Source: Philonthus cognatus
Lineage: Eukaryota; Arthropoda; Insecta; Coleoptera; Staphylinidae
Direction: 5' to 3'
Assembly: GCA_932526585.2 (NCBI GenBank)
Contig: OW052249.1
Coordinates: forward strand, 5,087,001 to 5,151,000
DNA: 64,000 bases
Shown here one piece after another: positions 35,180 through 46,279 of the stretch. A model generated the notes under the pieces. The model saw nothing but the letters and a program-made list of their open reading frames with translations. It had not been told where the DNA came from and made no database searches. Made by a program: the position numbers and the translations under genes. Every line of letters begins with the position of its first letter. The stretch's first letter is position 1.

Positions 35180-35575
35180 AAGAAAATCTTTACTTTTTGA
35201 ATGTACCAATTTATTATGTTGATGTTTTTGTATTGTGTTAGTTCTATTTTATTTCTTATTGTATATTTATGATAATCATTTTTAACTGTCCTTATTATCT
35301 TTTTCTTATTGTATATAGAGTTTATGTTTATTTAAAATTACGAGCAAACGCAGATAATACTGAGAACAGCAAACATTTAATTCCTCTTTTGAATCATTTG
35401 AATTTTCCATCAATGGTCATTATCTGCATCTTATCAATTATTTGCCCAATATTATGCGCATCCGTGCTAGATTGAAGGGAGCTGATTGCTAGATCTTGAA
35501 ACTAGAAGGTCAGAAATAATCACAATTTCAAACTAGAGAGTTATTTTCTAAATCAAACCAAAAGTTAATGTAAAA
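35180..35575. other. No gene seen
   Basis: AT-rich flank up to the MULE relic. The short open frame at 35269-35475 has no recognisable features and I do not call it. Confidence 0.45.
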
Positions 35576-35745
35576 GTCTAACTGGATGGGGTTCATTTTT
35601 CCCCTAAAATTTTTCCCCCGGCAAATTTTCCCCTTATATTTTTCCCCCGAATTAATATTCCCCCAAATTAATATTCCCTTAATCTAATTTTCCCCCAAAT
35701 GAATAATAACGCAACAATCAAATTAATTAAGTTATATTACAAAAT

Positions 35746-35949
35746 TTATAAAGTTATATTACAACCAATATTTCGTAAATAATCTAAAAGTTTGTCTTCC
35801 TCCCTGTAATCATCATATTTCGTGACTATGTTTTTGATTCGACGTTCAATCCTTCTCTGGTCATGCGATTTGGCTCTTCTAATGGGCTGTCCTAGCGAGA
35901 GTTGTCGCATCATGGTCATGACAAGTGTTTGTACTCCATGATTAAGCAT
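35746..35949 (-). pseudogene. C-terminal remnant of a MULE transposase
   Basis: The last roughly 48 residues (GQPIRRAKSHDQRRIERR to LLDYLRNIGCNITL) align by eye with the C-terminus of the MULE transposase at 53904 (GRKIKRSENLARVKTEER to IAEYLRAVGHNIQF), including the final GxNI. The first residues of the open frame come from the inserted hairpin module. No catalytic residue remains. Confidence 0.72.
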
Positions 35950-36100
35950 GATGTAAAATTTCGAGTTTAAAAATGTCTGAAAATTTGGATTTGTCGGTGC
36001 AAGCGAAGCGAAGCCCGGCTAATCCAAATTTTTAGGCTTTTCTAAACTCGAAATTTTACATCATGCACTAGACGTAGAAAACACTGATTTAAAGTTAATA
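35915..36100 (+). repeat. Hairpin module inserted in the MULE relic
   Basis: GTACTCCATGATTAAGCATG, the AAAATTTCGAGTTTA arm, apex 35981-36027 with GGATTTGTCGG against CCGGCTAATCC, the second arm and CACTGATTTAAAGT. This copy lies outside any CAGAGCTGGG element, so modules occur independently of that family. Confidence 0.75.
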
Positions 36101-36640
36101 ATTTAGTGATTGTAATATTTATATTTGAGTATTCGAATATTTGAATTATTTATATTTATACAAAATATCATATTTTTCAAATATTAATAAAAATAAAAAC
36201 AAAATAGTTCTACTTAGCTCAAACATATTATACGTAACTGATATTTAAGCTATAACTTTTTAACTTCAAATTAAGACTAATTAACATCAAATTCTGATAA
36301 AACAATTTCCCATTGGAACTTAAAACATTGCTGTCAATTAAAACACAATCGAATTGGGAATACGCAATTTAAAATTTTTAGTTTCTTGTTATTTAGTCTG
36401 GGGAGTTTTAGGTGAAACACCCTTTATATTCCTTAAATATTTAAAAAAAATCCCTTGAGTTTGGCTTATATAACATTTGCTACAATCATTGCACGCAATT
36501 GAATACATTTCTGAGTCTAAGTTTCATCTTCTTATGAAAATAATAGCCGGGGGAAAATTTGAGGGGAAAATTAATAGCGCGGGGAAAAATAAAATAGGGG
36601 AAAAATTGTAGGGGAAAAATGACCCCCAACGGTCTAACTG

Positions 36641-37657
36641 TAAATGATTCAAATAAAATAACACTCTTCTGTTAAACTTGGATAATCACTTCACACCTAG
36701 GAAAGAGAACACAAAGAAAGTAGTAACAAAAGAAATCTTTACACTTTTAAGAAAATCTAACTTTGAGCGTTCTTTACTTTACTTTAGGCATGGAAAACGT
36801 ATCATACGTCTAATTAAAGCTTATTTTATTCAAAATTGATCGATGCTTGAAGGAATAGTCAGTTGAGATTTTGTAGAAAGTTATAGCTGCAAAAATATGC
36901 TTAACCAAGAGAGAAAAATAATAATTAACATTAAATTATTAAAACGTATTTAGGCACTTTTCCTTCAATTTTTATAGCATCAGTTTGAAGGTAAACCCTT
37001 TTTAATTAAATAAAATATAGACGGTAAAATTATTGCATTGTAAAATTCCATGATAAGTTTATTAAAAAAAGATTTATTATGTAAATCCAGTTTAGCAATA
37101 ACTCAACATCTTCTTTAACTATTGTCTTTTATATCTTATGTTATTAATCACGAAGTTTTTATATGATTTGGAAAGTCTGGCCAATAATTACGATCACACT
37201 TAATTAATATGCAAACAAAATTAGCATGGTAATTAGTCAAGTACCTGTCGAGGAAGAATTGAATTTGTCCTCGGAAGTGCATGTTTTGATGGCACCTGAT
37301 TATGTTTCGGGCATACGAAAACACACCTTGGCAATAACATATTTGTGATGTAAACATGAAGTGAATTTTTTATTAAATGTACTTACCATCATATTTTCAA
37401 CTGATTTGCAACCTTGTTACTTTTTGAAGGATCTTATTTGCATTTAAAGTAATGTAAAAATTCAACACTCTTGTATTTATTACATTAGCAAATTTGTTTT
37501 ATATCAGCTCAAAATAGTTCATTACCACACATTACCATAGAAAATATGTTTATTTACTAATATTTTGAAGAAATATCAACCACTTGTTACATTTCGATTT
37601 ACAATAACTGTTACACTGAGAATTGGGTTCCTTTTTTGAATTAAAACAATTAACAAA
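36641..37657. other. No gene seen
   Basis: About 1 kb of AT-rich DNA. Short frames (such as 37148-37357 minus) show no known motif. I see no strong repeats. Confidence 0.5.
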
Positions 37658-37676
37658 TTCATAGAGCTTATTTTGA

Positions 37677-37890
37677 ATTGTGGAGGCTTCTACTTCGTTA
37701 TACATGTTAATTTAACACAATAAAACACTTTTAACTTTGTTTGTATAACACAATTTATATTTATGTGACTGCAGTTTCGGCAATTTCAGCTTGCCATTAT
37801 CATGATAATGGCAAGCTGAATTTGCCGAAACTGCAGTCACATAAAAATAAATTGTGTTATACAAACAAAGTTAAAAGTGTTTTATTGTGT
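37677..37890 (-). mobile_element. Penelope-type palindromic insertion
   Basis: Direct repeats of 19 bp with one mismatch, TTCATAGAGCTT(A/G)TTTTGA, at 37658-37676 and 37891-37909. The interior is a palindrome centred near 37799 with arms carrying AAAACACTTTTAACTTTG and GACTGCAGTTTCGGC. It is the same element as 49317-49549 in the opposite orientation. Confidence 0.78.
37803..37838 (+). ncRNA. Hammerhead-like motif, decayed
   Basis: TGATAA core remnant (consensus CUGANGA), stem II GGCAA..TTGCC, GAAA, stem III ACTG/CAGT without a loop, cleavage triplet GTC. A mirrored copy lies in the other arm at about 37763-37800. The core changes make activity unlikely. Confidence 0.45.
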
Positions 37891-37909
37891 TTCATAGAGC
37901 TTGTTTTGA

Positions 37910-38396
37910 TTTTGAATTGATTGGTTAAAAATAAAATTACAAAAACCTAAAATTGTTTCAATTATTAATACATTGGAGTATTTCGGTGTTTCTTTATTTA
38001 ATCACATAAAAACAGAACTACAAGTACTTATAAAATAATCAGAAATGAAAGTGAGATGAAACATTAAACTTGAGCTTTTTATTACAATATGAGGATTTCT
38101 TTGCGATTTTTCGATTTTTTTTTTGATATATTCTTATCGTTCTTATAGAAAAAGTTTTAAATAAAAAGTTGTAGATTATCAAAAAATTGATCAGTTTTCA
38201 GCAGTTTTGAAAAGAAGTTGATTTTCGCTAATTTTGTATATTTGTTTCAGAATAGAAATTACGGAATCAACATTAAAGAATAAATTTGGATAAACTTACA
38301 CACAACTTAATAAACTTTGACCGCAATCGAAGTTTAAATATCGGTACTGAATTTTTTATAATATCAAATCAAAGTTCAAATTTCATAAAAAAGTAA
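37910..38396. other. No gene seen
   Basis: AT-rich DNA between the palindromic insertion and the next hAT-like element. Confidence 0.5.
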
Positions 38397-39006
38397 TTAA
38401 ATATCAGAGCTGGGACGAATCCTCGTGAAAAGGATTCCAATCACGAATTCGAATCACCTAATATGATTCAAATCAGGAATACTCGAATAAAGGATTCGTA
38501 AGAGATAAATATGTTCGAATCAAAGATTCGACTCCTGTTTTTTCGAATCACGAATACAAATCCTTCAAGAATAAATTTGATTTTATTATTTTTTTACAAC
38601 CATATATCGTTATCAGTTGTTTTAACAAAAATATTCACAACCTAATTATTTATTATAAACACTGAACATCGTTGATAACACACTAAATTTCTGTGTTACT
38701 CCGATTATAGATGTATTTGTGTGTTTTTGAATTACACTTCAAATCAATGGTTTATACGCGTGGCGCATGAAGTAAAATTTCGAGTTTAGAAAAGCCCCGT
38801 GAAAATTTGTCTCGGGTCGCTGCGCGACCCTCGACAAATTTTCCACGCGGGGCTTTTCTAAACTCGAAATTTTACTTCATGCTTAGTCTGGGAGTGGAAG
38901 ACACTCGTTACTTTAAAATATGTCACAACTATTAAAGTATTAGGAAACCTGCTTAGCGCAGAACTATTTCCGATTCAATAATGAGTTTTATAATCACTCA
39001 AATGGT

Positions 39007-39456
39007 TTGGCGATGGGAAACCCCCTAAGCCCCCTGCTGGCCGAAATATTTATGGATTTTCTAGAAAATAAAATAAGCACAAATCCATTTTTTTTAAAAT
39101 GTTTGTATTGGTTTAGGTATGTGGATGACATCCTAGTGTGTTTTCAGGGCACGAATAGACAATTGGATGTGTTTTTAGCGTATCTAAACTCAATACATAA
39201 CAATATTAAATTAACGTTAGAAATTGAGAAAAATAAAACGATCAAGTTCCTAGACTTTTCCATAACCCGTTTTGAAAACAAACACAAATTCAACATTTTT
39301 CATAAACCAACTCACACTGACACTACTATACATTTTAATTCTCTTCATCCCATGCCCCAAAAGCTGGCAGCTTATAACTCTTTTATAAATAGATTATTAA
39401 ATGTCCCCCTGTCTGAGGTAGATTTTCAAATAGAATTTAACAAATTTAATAAATAA
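39007..39456 (+). pseudogene. Penelope-like reverse transcriptase, C-terminal part
   Basis: Begins within the RT. Just upstream the frame reads NHSNGL, then AMGNPLSPLLAEIFMDFLE, the Penelope/telomerase-type motif that precedes the active site. The catalytic box is FRYVDDILVCF, with both Asp residues. Then EKNKTIKFLDFSITRF and HKPTHTDTTIHFNSLHP, typical of Penelope thumb regions. It ends at a stop at 39454-39456. The nuclease lies about 70 bp further on in another frame segment, so the RT-nuclease junction is frameshifted. Confidence 0.82.
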
Positions 39457-39522
39457 TATTTTAGTTAAACGACAAAAACGACAAATAATAAGCTTTGCCC
39501 TATTATACAATCGAAAGAAGAC

Positions 39523-39984
39523 ATGATTTATGCATCAATCTCTTATATTGGACAACCATCAGTAGAAATAGGAAAAATATTAAAATCTAAAAAAATCAAA
39601 GTTAGTTTCAAGTCACAGAATTCCCTTCATAAATTTTTAAATAACGCTAAAGACAAAATGAATAAAAATAGTAACTCAGGCGTCTATTTGTTGGAATGCA
39701 ACGATTGCCCTAAGGTGTATGTTGGACAAACAGGCCGCAGTTTCAACGAACGTATCGCAGAACATCAGAAATGCTACGAACATCAAAAAACTACGTCCAC
39801 ATATGCCAATCATTTAATCGAAAATAACCACAATTTCAACAATAAATTCAAAATCCTTCATATCTGTAACAAAGGTAGGAAATTAAATCTGCTTGAACAA
39901 CTGGAAATCAATAAATTTAATAAACGCGGCATTCTATTAAACGATCAAGCAGACGTAAATAATTCACCACTACTAAATTTGTAA
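39523..39984 (+). CDS. GIY-YIG endonuclease domain of a Penelope-like element
   Basis: 153 residues. After a basic linker, the nuclease core reads SGVYLLECNDCPKVYVGQTG (GIY-like GVY and YIG-like YVG), then RSFNERIAEHQ with the conserved Arg, ANHLIENNH and LNLLEQLEINKF with the conserved Glu. The CNDC pair between the two motifs is a feature I associate with some Penelope groups. The domain makes the nick used to prime reverse transcription. Separated from the RT by stops. Confidence 0.82.
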   Translation: MIYASISYIGQPSVEIGKILKSKKIKVSFKSQNSLHKFLNNAKDKMNKNSNSGVYLLECNDCPKVYVGQTGRSFNERIAEHQKCYEHQKTTSTYANHLIENNHNFNNKFKILHICNKGRKLNLLEQLEINKFNKRGILLNDQADVNNSPLLNL

Positions 39985-40461
39985 TTCTGTAAATTTCAGT
40001 GTAAACATTTTTTCATGCTATATTTTCATTTCTGTACGGTGTAATTTTTCTTATTTTTAGCTTGTTGTATTATTATTATTATTATTATTATAATGTCTTT
40101 ATTTAATTTAAAGAAATACAATGTTTACAATTATCTTTTATACATTTCGCGTAGGCGAAGTTCAGGCAGGCCTAAGCCTGTTACTGCTCTTGCTCTTGTA
40201 TATATGTATATGGCATAGGTTAATGTTTTTATACGTTTTTGTGTATGTATATGTATATATTTACTTGTGTGAATTTGATTTTTATACTTATCTTTATTTA
40301 TTAATTTAATTTGTCCTGACATTTTATCCTCTGTTTATACGATATGTTAACGTTTGTATATACTTATGTATGTTTATATGCATATATATTTCTCACATAA
40401 TTCACTACCACCCCCCACCCCTTTCCCTAAGCAACACCACCTACTCCACGTCATTATTCAT

Positions 40462-40502
40462 CTGCCTGATGAAGCCACTGTGTGGCGAAACAATTGTTGC
40501 AG
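40462..40502 (+). ncRNA. Hammerhead ribozyme motif of the Penelope-like element
   Basis: Stem I CTGC/GCAG; core CTGATGA exactly consensus; one extra A; stem II GCCAC-TGT-GTGGC; GAAA; stem III ACAA/TTGT without a loop; cleavage triplet GTT rather than the more usual GTC. The tiny stem III is typical of Penelope hammerheads, thought to work as dimers. The extra A may weaken it. Confidence 0.62.
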
Positions 40503-40576
40503 TGTCAATCAATAAACAGTGAAATCTTAACCAAGTGTGTTATTTACTAAAAGTTTTTTATTAAAGTATGTATCGT

Positions 40577-41740
40577 CGGATGCCCGTCTTCAGGGGTGAT
40601 ATGTAAGCAAATTATGGGTCATATGAGTTGCCAAATAAGTGAGTTACTCAACTGTTTCCAAGGCACTCTTTGAAAAAACAAAAGATTAAAATTGTACATA
40701 TAAAATGTACAATAGACTATAAGTGTGATACATCATTGAATTCAGTAAAAAATATTCTTCCAAAAAATATCACAATCCAAAATGGCGCCCATAAGAAAAA
40801 CAAAAGTTAGCTATGGTTCCTAGGTAAATGTTATAGTTATCTTAAAATAAAATATGTTACTAGATTTATCGTTAAAAAGTGCCTATAATGTCAAAGTTGT
40901 AAATGTCTGGATTCAATAGTTTTTGAATAAAAAATGGTGATGTGTCCATCATAGTACTTTCCCCCGTAAATTGCGTATTAAATCACTTTTTAAAGTTTGT
41001 AAAGAGGCTAATGAATCACCCTGTAGAAAATTGTGTTTGAAAGTTCCCGAAAAACGTTCTTCTTTTTATAACATATTACGAAGTGGTCCTCAATAACTAG
41101 ATAAAACACACAACTTTTGAAATATCTCAAAAACTAAGAGTGCTATGACAAAAAGTAAGTGAACAATACATCTTAATTTTGTTATTATCTACAACTTTTA
41201 TTTGAAAGATTTTTTGTTTGATGAACATTTATTGAAAAAATCTGAAAAAACTGAAAAACGCTAGGAGTAAAGTACCACTTCCGGTTTTCCGATTTTCATC
41301 AAAAGCTTTTCAGTTCTTCCGATTGTATCAAAAAGCTTAAGTTTCAAGTTTCATCTCGATATCTTTAGCGGTTTTTGCGGTACAGCGCACACAGACAGAC
41401 GGACAGACAGACATTTTTCAAAAATGGTCTTATTCGACTCAGGGGACCTCAAAACGGATATTTCCGCTAAAATTTTTGATTCGAAAATTTTCACGAAAAC
41501 AATACTTTGCCTTTGTATTACATACGGGGGAAAGTAAAAAATTAAAATGAATTTTCAAAAATACTTTTTTTTGACAATATCTCATTAAGGAAATAAGATA
41601 TTTCAATTTGTTTTTGGGTTATTATTGGGCCCTAAATTATGCAACTTTAGCCCAATTTAACCGACTCTCTATCTCATTAAATAACCGAGATTCCCATACA
41701 TTCTGTTGAAATACGTACATCCAGTATAATCATAATAATA
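40577..41740. mobile_element. One arm of the long-TIR element seen at 52668-56666
   Basis: Matches the right arm of that element (GTGATACATCATTGAATTCA, GGCGCCCATAAGAAAAAC, CAATTTAACCGACTCTCTA). The outer end is decayed (ACATCCAGTATA instead of ACACCCTGTATA). It is interrupted by a MITE at 40957-41534. Only one arm is present. Confidence 0.68.
40957..41534. mobile_element. MITE with CTTTCCCCCGTA inverted ends
   Basis: CTTTCCCCCGTA at 40957 and TACGGGGGAAAG ending at 41534, each bounded by TA. The interior is non-coding and includes the run ACAGACAGACGGACAGACAG. Comparison with sister arms suggests about 20 bp of extra sequence left of the TIR, so the left boundary is uncertain. Confidence 0.6.
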
Positions 41741-41942
41741 ATATAAACATTATTGTATTGTTATTTTCTAAATATTTTAATTAAATAAATATTTTACATT
41801 GTTTACCGTATATTTACGAATATATTAAAAATAAATACTTATTTCAGTAATTCAATATTAATTATACCATCAAATGTCTAAAAGTTTTGCGTTAAAAATC
41901 ACCAGAAATCATTAGATGTTTTATTATTAAACAAATTTCACT

Positions 41943-42248
41943 ATGGCTTTCGACGTCTAAGTCAAAAAATGTTTGAAACCAAAGTTGTAGCCAACGAAAA
42001 AATATACCTCTTTTACATAAACACTTTTCATCTCAGCTCTTTTGTTTTTAAATTAGATACTAAGAAATCTAGTGGACATCAACAACTCACCGATTATGGC
42101 TTTCGACGTCTAAATCAAAAAATGTTTCAAACAAATGTTGTAGCCAACGAAAAAATAAACCACTTTTACCTAAATACTTTTCACCTCAGCTCTTTTGTTT
42201 TTGTTCAATAAACCGAGAAAGATTTTTTTGAAAATAAATACACAACTT
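41943..42248 (+). repeat. 153-bp tandem duplication
   Basis: ATGGCTTTCGACGTCTAA to CAGCTCTTTTGTTTT occurs twice at a spacing of 153 bp with scattered differences. It has an open frame across both units but no recognisable protein. Not called as a gene. Confidence 0.75.
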
Positions 42249-42279
42249 TATGATAATTCGAAAATTTACGAACGAGTGT

Positions 42280-42400
42280 CTCCACTCCCAGACTAAGCAT
42301 GGAGTAAAATTTCGAGTTTAGAAAAGCCCCGTGAAAATTTGTCTCGGGTCGCTGCGCGACCCTCCACAAATTTTCTTCATGCGCCACGCGTATTAAACAC
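42280..42400 (-). repeat. Hairpin module lacking most of one arm
   Basis: The first arm and apex are intact. After CACAAATTTTCTTCATGCG the second arm is reduced to its outer end, so the long palindrome is lost while both module boundaries remain. It shows that modules can lose their pairing. Confidence 0.75.
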
Positions 42401-42469
42401 TGATTTTAAGTAAAGTTAAAAATATAAAAACATATTGAAACCGTTTTCAGTATTAAAAGTTATCAAAAT

Positions 42470-43287
42470 AATTATTTAAATTTGCCAAAAACATCAAAAT
42501 GAACAAAATGTCATCTAGTAAATATAACAAATATCAAAAACGTCAAAAATTCGGCGTGTTGATAAAATCGATTTACGTCACAATTATCATGTTATATCAG
42601 TACGTGACAGTTTGACAAAAACGTTCTTACAAAAACGAAAGTTTCTGTTAAAATCAGTAATAATGTCAAAAAAATTATCTAATAATATAAAAATTGTTAT
42701 CTAATATAAAACAAGTGAATATGTAATATCAAAAATATCAAATGTCAAAATTGTCGTCTAATGTCAAAAAAGTAAAAAAATATAAAATGTCAGAACTGCC
42801 ATCTAATGTCAAATACGTCATTTAATGTCAACATCAGAAATAGTAAAAAAGTACAAAATGTCATTGTTTATCAAAAGTAACATCTAATGTGAAACATGTC
42901 ATCAAATGTCAAAAAAACGTAGTCTAATATCAAGAATATAATCTATTGTCAAAAATGTCATGTTTGTGTGTTGAAATAATGATTCAATCATTATTGAAAA
43001 TCGTTACAAATCTGAATAAAAATATAGAAAATCTTACATATAAACATTTTATATATTTGACGAGAAAATCTTGAAATATCGAAAATTTCATCAAAATTTT
43101 ATAAATCGATAAAAATAACAAAATATCAAAAATCAAGATATGTTGAAAATCTGATAAACATTTTCATTAATTAATAAAAAATCTCGAAATATTGAATATT
43201 TCATCAACATTCGATAAATTAAGGAAAATTGAGGAAATATTGTAAAATCTGATAAAAATTTGATTAATCGACGAAAATCTCGAAATG
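42470..43287 (+). repeat. Degenerate ATGTCAAAA-rich tract
   Basis: Dozens of imperfect repeats of ATGTCAAAAA / TCTAATGTCAAA, grading into GAAAATCTCGAAATATTGA-like units. It continues after the LINE at 46040-46265. Periodicity is loose (about 20-30 bp). Confidence 0.65.
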
Positions 43288-43974
43288 AACCAAAATCATC
43301 GTGGAGGATCAATAATTGCAGCGAGGCCTGAAATAAAATTAGGGAAAGCCAACCCACCCAAAATCAACCATCACATGAACGAATGTATGCACTGCACTAT
43401 TACCCTCCCCTCCTTCACCCTTCATATATTCCTAGTATACATCCATCACTCCTCTACAATTGAAGACACCATCCTTACAAAAGCCTCCTTATATGACCAC
43501 GTTATCATAATCGAAGATTTTAATCTAAATAAAGCCAAGAATAGACAACTATCTTCTTTTATCGACAATTCATACTTCCAACGTATCAACACTGCACCCA
43601 CATTTATTATGTCCTATAATCAATCCTCGACTCCAGATATCCTCCTATGCACAAGTAACATCCGACACTTAATACATAACGTTTCCTTAATACCCGACTT
43701 AGGTTCCGATCACCTATCTATAGAATTTTCACTAAAACAAGATCCCCCCCTCTCTTCCCCTCACAAAATAATATTTCGACATAAAGACTGCGACATAGAT
43801 AAAGTGACAAATTACATTTCTGACTTTATAAACAGCCACGAGACAATAGACGCGACCTGTATATCCTTATTTCTCTCAAAGCTATCCCAATCTGTTGAAA
43901 ATCACACTCCTACATACACTAAAACTCCCTACAAATATCCACTCCCCAACTATATTGAGACTCATAAAATATAA
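43285..43974 (+). pseudogene. LINE endonuclease, 5'-truncated
   Basis: The ATG is supplied by the target duplication. The fragment covers most of an AP-endonuclease-type domain: RGGSIIAARP, VIIIEDFNLNKAKN (Gly of the usual GDFN changed to Glu), NSYFQRINTAPTF, SSTPDILLCTS and PDLGSDHLSIEF (catalytic SDH). It stops at 43972-43974 and the linker continues in another frame. Confidence 0.7.
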
Positions 43975-44039
43975 ACGTCAATTATATAGAGACTTACGAC
44001 TGACGGACGATAAAAACTTAAAACAAAAATTCAATAGTT

Positions 44040-45632
44040 TTGTTCAAACTCATACAAGAATATAAAACCGACACCTGGATTAAAGCTTGTAACAAAATAA
44101 ATGAACTAAAAGGAAAAAAATATTGGCAGCAAATCAAAAAACTTTCAAAATATAAAAAATATGACGGAATTAAAAAAATACAAGACCCAATAACTAACAA
44201 TACCACAACAGATAACTCAGAAATAGCTTGTATTTTTTCTAAATACTTTGAAGAATACTATACAATGAGAGACAATGACACCTACGACACCGACTGGTTT
44301 AACTACATAAATTCCTGGTATGACGCATTTAAAAGTAACCCCACCCATGTCCCCGCTAGTGATGAGTTAAAAGAAGAAGACTATTTTGAACAGTTATATA
44401 AAGGCAAAAACACAGCACCCGGTTATGATAACGTTCCTAGAATGATCCTAAAATCCCTTCCTGATCATATACACAAATATATAATACGAATCTTTAACCA
44501 CATTTATGTTGCTCAGGAGATTCCAAGCGAATGGAAGCGAGGTATAATAACATGCATTCGCAAACAAAATAATGATCCGCTAACAGTATCAGCCTACCGC
44601 CCTATCACCTTGCTTCCAGTCATTGGAAAACTCTTCGAGTCCATATTAAAACAAAAAATTATCCAATACATATCAGACCGCCTCCCTCCTTACCAATTCG
44701 GATTCCTTGAACATCGATCCACATCCATTCCTCTCTCAATACTCACATCAAATATTCAAACCACACATCTCGAAGGTCGTAAGTCCACAATCGTCTTTCT
44801 AGACATTCAGAAAGCCTTCGACTCCGTCTGGCACTGCGGGCTTCTGTTTAAATGTCACTCCTTAAATATTCCACCCCACCTCATTAGACTTATAGACAAC
44901 CTCCTATCAAAGAGATCCCTTCAGGTTAAAATCAAAAATTCCTTCTCTAATACCTTCATTCCAGAGCAAGGGCTGCCGCAAGGTTCCCCTTTATCCCCAC
45001 TCCTATACAATATCTTTGTTTATGACCTATATGATCCCAAACCAAATTACTTCAATAAATCTGCCTATCCCTTATTATATGCTGATGACACTGCCCTAAT
45101 TTCCCATGCACCAACCCTCCTAAATGCACTAAGCACTCTGCAGGGCTTGATCGACACAATACAATTGTGGTTCGCCAAATGGAGAATCACAATAAATCCA
45201 CATAAATCACAATTATGCATCCCTCACCATCACCACCATCCTTGTACCCACAACGTCACAATAAATAATAACTCAATATCGCCCTCCTCTACATGTAAAT
45301 ATGTCGGTATTACATTCGATACAAAATTTACCTTTAAAACCCACTCCCAGAACCTCAAGGCAAAAGTCAGGTCGAGGGCTCGGCATTTCAGAATCTTAAC
45401 CTACCGCAATCACGGTATCACAACAAAAACTGCAGTGCATATCTATAAAATGATATGCCGTTCTCTACTCGACTATTCTGCCATCCTTTTCTTTAACCCC
45501 CGTCCTGCTGTCCTAAATAACCTCCAAGTTGCCGAAAGATCAAAATTAGACACCCCCAAAACCCACTTCACAACCCGTCAAACCAACTCCTCTATGAAAA
45601 ATGCAACATTATCCCAATTGATAACCGCCTGA
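44040..45632 (+). CDS. Jockey-like LINE reverse transcriptase
   Basis: 530 residues: linker (KKYWQQIKKLSKYKK), then NTAPGYDNVPRMILK, SAYRPITLLPVIGKLFE, FLDIQKAFDS at about 253-262, LPQGS at 312-316 and YADD at 347-350. The thumb follows (KYVGITFDTKFTFKTHSQNL). A run of five His at about 398-402 is a local oddity from CAC/CAT repeats. The frame shifts at the very end, near 45540-45632 (RSKLDTPKTHF), and decayed C-terminal sequence continues to about 45790. Close in style to annotated Jockey ORF2 proteins. Confidence 0.82.
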   Translation: MFKLIQEYKTDTWIKACNKINELKGKKYWQQIKKLSKYKKYDGIKKIQDPITNNTTTDNSEIACIFSKYFEEYYTMRDNDTYDTDWFNYINSWYDAFKSNPTHVPASDELKEEDYFEQLYKGKNTAPGYDNVPRMILKSLPDHIHKYIIRIFNHIYVAQEIPSEWKRGIITCIRKQNNDPLTVSAYRPITLLPVIGKLFESILKQKIIQYISDRLPPYQFGFLEHRSTSIPLSILTSNIQTTHLEGRKSTIVFLDIQKAFDSVWHCGLLFKCHSLNIPPHLIRLIDNLLSKRSLQVKIKNSFSNTFIPEQGLPQGSPLSPLLYNIFVYDLYDPKPNYFNKSAYPLLYADDTALISHAPTLLNALSTLQGLIDTIQLWFAKWRITINPHKSQLCIPHHHHHPCTHNVTINNNSISPSSTCKYVGITFDTKFTFKTHSQNLKAKVRSRARHFRILTYRNHGITTKTAVHIYKMICRSLLDYSAILFFNPRPAVLNNLQVAERSKLDTPKTHFTTRQTNSSMKNATLSQLITA

Positions 45633-45839
45633 AACTCCTGGCAAATAAATTCGCCCTAAACCCATTTATTCAGAATATCATCCACAACCTATACATTCCA
45701 CGCAACCCCAACATAACCCCTAAATGTAGATATCCAGAAATCACCATTCATCAATTCATTTCATCGACAATGACGAATGACCATGACGATTAATCATTCA
45801 ATATCATACACAAACCTGTATCATTCACTTTCTTATATC

Positions 45840-45843
<4 letters not shown>

Positions 45844-45874
<31 letters not shown>
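45844..45874. repeat. (TA)n microsatellite
   Basis: TA dinucleotide run in the 3' region of the Jockey-like LINE. Confidence 0.9.
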
Positions 45875-45880
<6 letters not shown>

Positions 45881-46279
45881 TTATGGATAAATAAAATACA
45901 TTAAATAAATAATAACAGGCCGAAAGACCACTGGTCGATAGCCGATTTGCGGAAATATGTAAAATATATACGAGGTATTATAATATTTGTTAATGTATTT
46001 TTGTATATATTTCTGTAAATAAAGATGTTTATATATATGTCTCGAAATGATGATAATTTTATGAAAATATCGATTTGTTGAAAATCTTATAAATCGACAT
46101 GTTAAGTGTAACAATTTCATTGGGAATGTCAATTCATATTCATCAAAATGTTATATTTGGCGAAATTACTGAAAAAAAATTAAAAATCTCAAATCTGGCA
46201 AAAATCATCAAAATTTATCAAAATGTCAAATTTGACATAAATCATTAATTTATTTGATTTTATCACTAACAAACGAATG

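Larger units (their letters stand above)
35585..36631 (-). mobile_element. MULE relic with TTTTCCCC subterminal repeats and a 9-bp target duplication
   Basis: Perfect 9-bp direct repeats GTCTAACTG at 35576-35584 and 36632-36640, the length typical of Mutator-like elements. Both ends carry iterated TTTTCCCC (left 35597-35700) or GGGGAAAA (right 36548-36620). The only coding remnant is the C-terminus of a MULE transposase at 35746-35949. A hairpin module is inserted at about 35915-36100. Internally deleted and non-autonomous. Confidence 0.82.
38925..40560 (+). mobile_element. Penelope-like element, 5'-truncated
   Basis: Carries the end of an RT, a GIY-YIG endonuclease and a downstream hammerhead-like motif, the standard order for Penelope-like elements. 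The 5' half of RT is missing. Its 3' end (AAACAGTGAAATCTTAACCA to about 40560) is shared with relics inside hAT-like copies 1 and 4. Confidence 0.75.
43288..46039 (+). mobile_element. Jockey-like LINE with a 10-bp target duplication
   Basis: Direct repeats TCTCGAAATG at 43278-43287 and 46040-46049 bound the insertion, which splits the ATGTCAAAA-rich tract. It contains part of the endonuclease, then RT, and a 3' region with a TA microsatellite. Truncated at the 5' end within the endonuclease. Base composition is unusually C-rich on the coding strand compared with every neighbour. Confidence 0.82.

Noticed and set aside
37148..37357. 69-residue minus-strand frame
   Set aside because: No motif or repeat relation; length is within chance expectation for this composition.
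41969..42211. 80-residue frame with internal repeats as a gene
   Set aside because: It is a 153-bp DNA duplication that happens to be open. There is no start context, domain or homologous copy elsewhere in the window.
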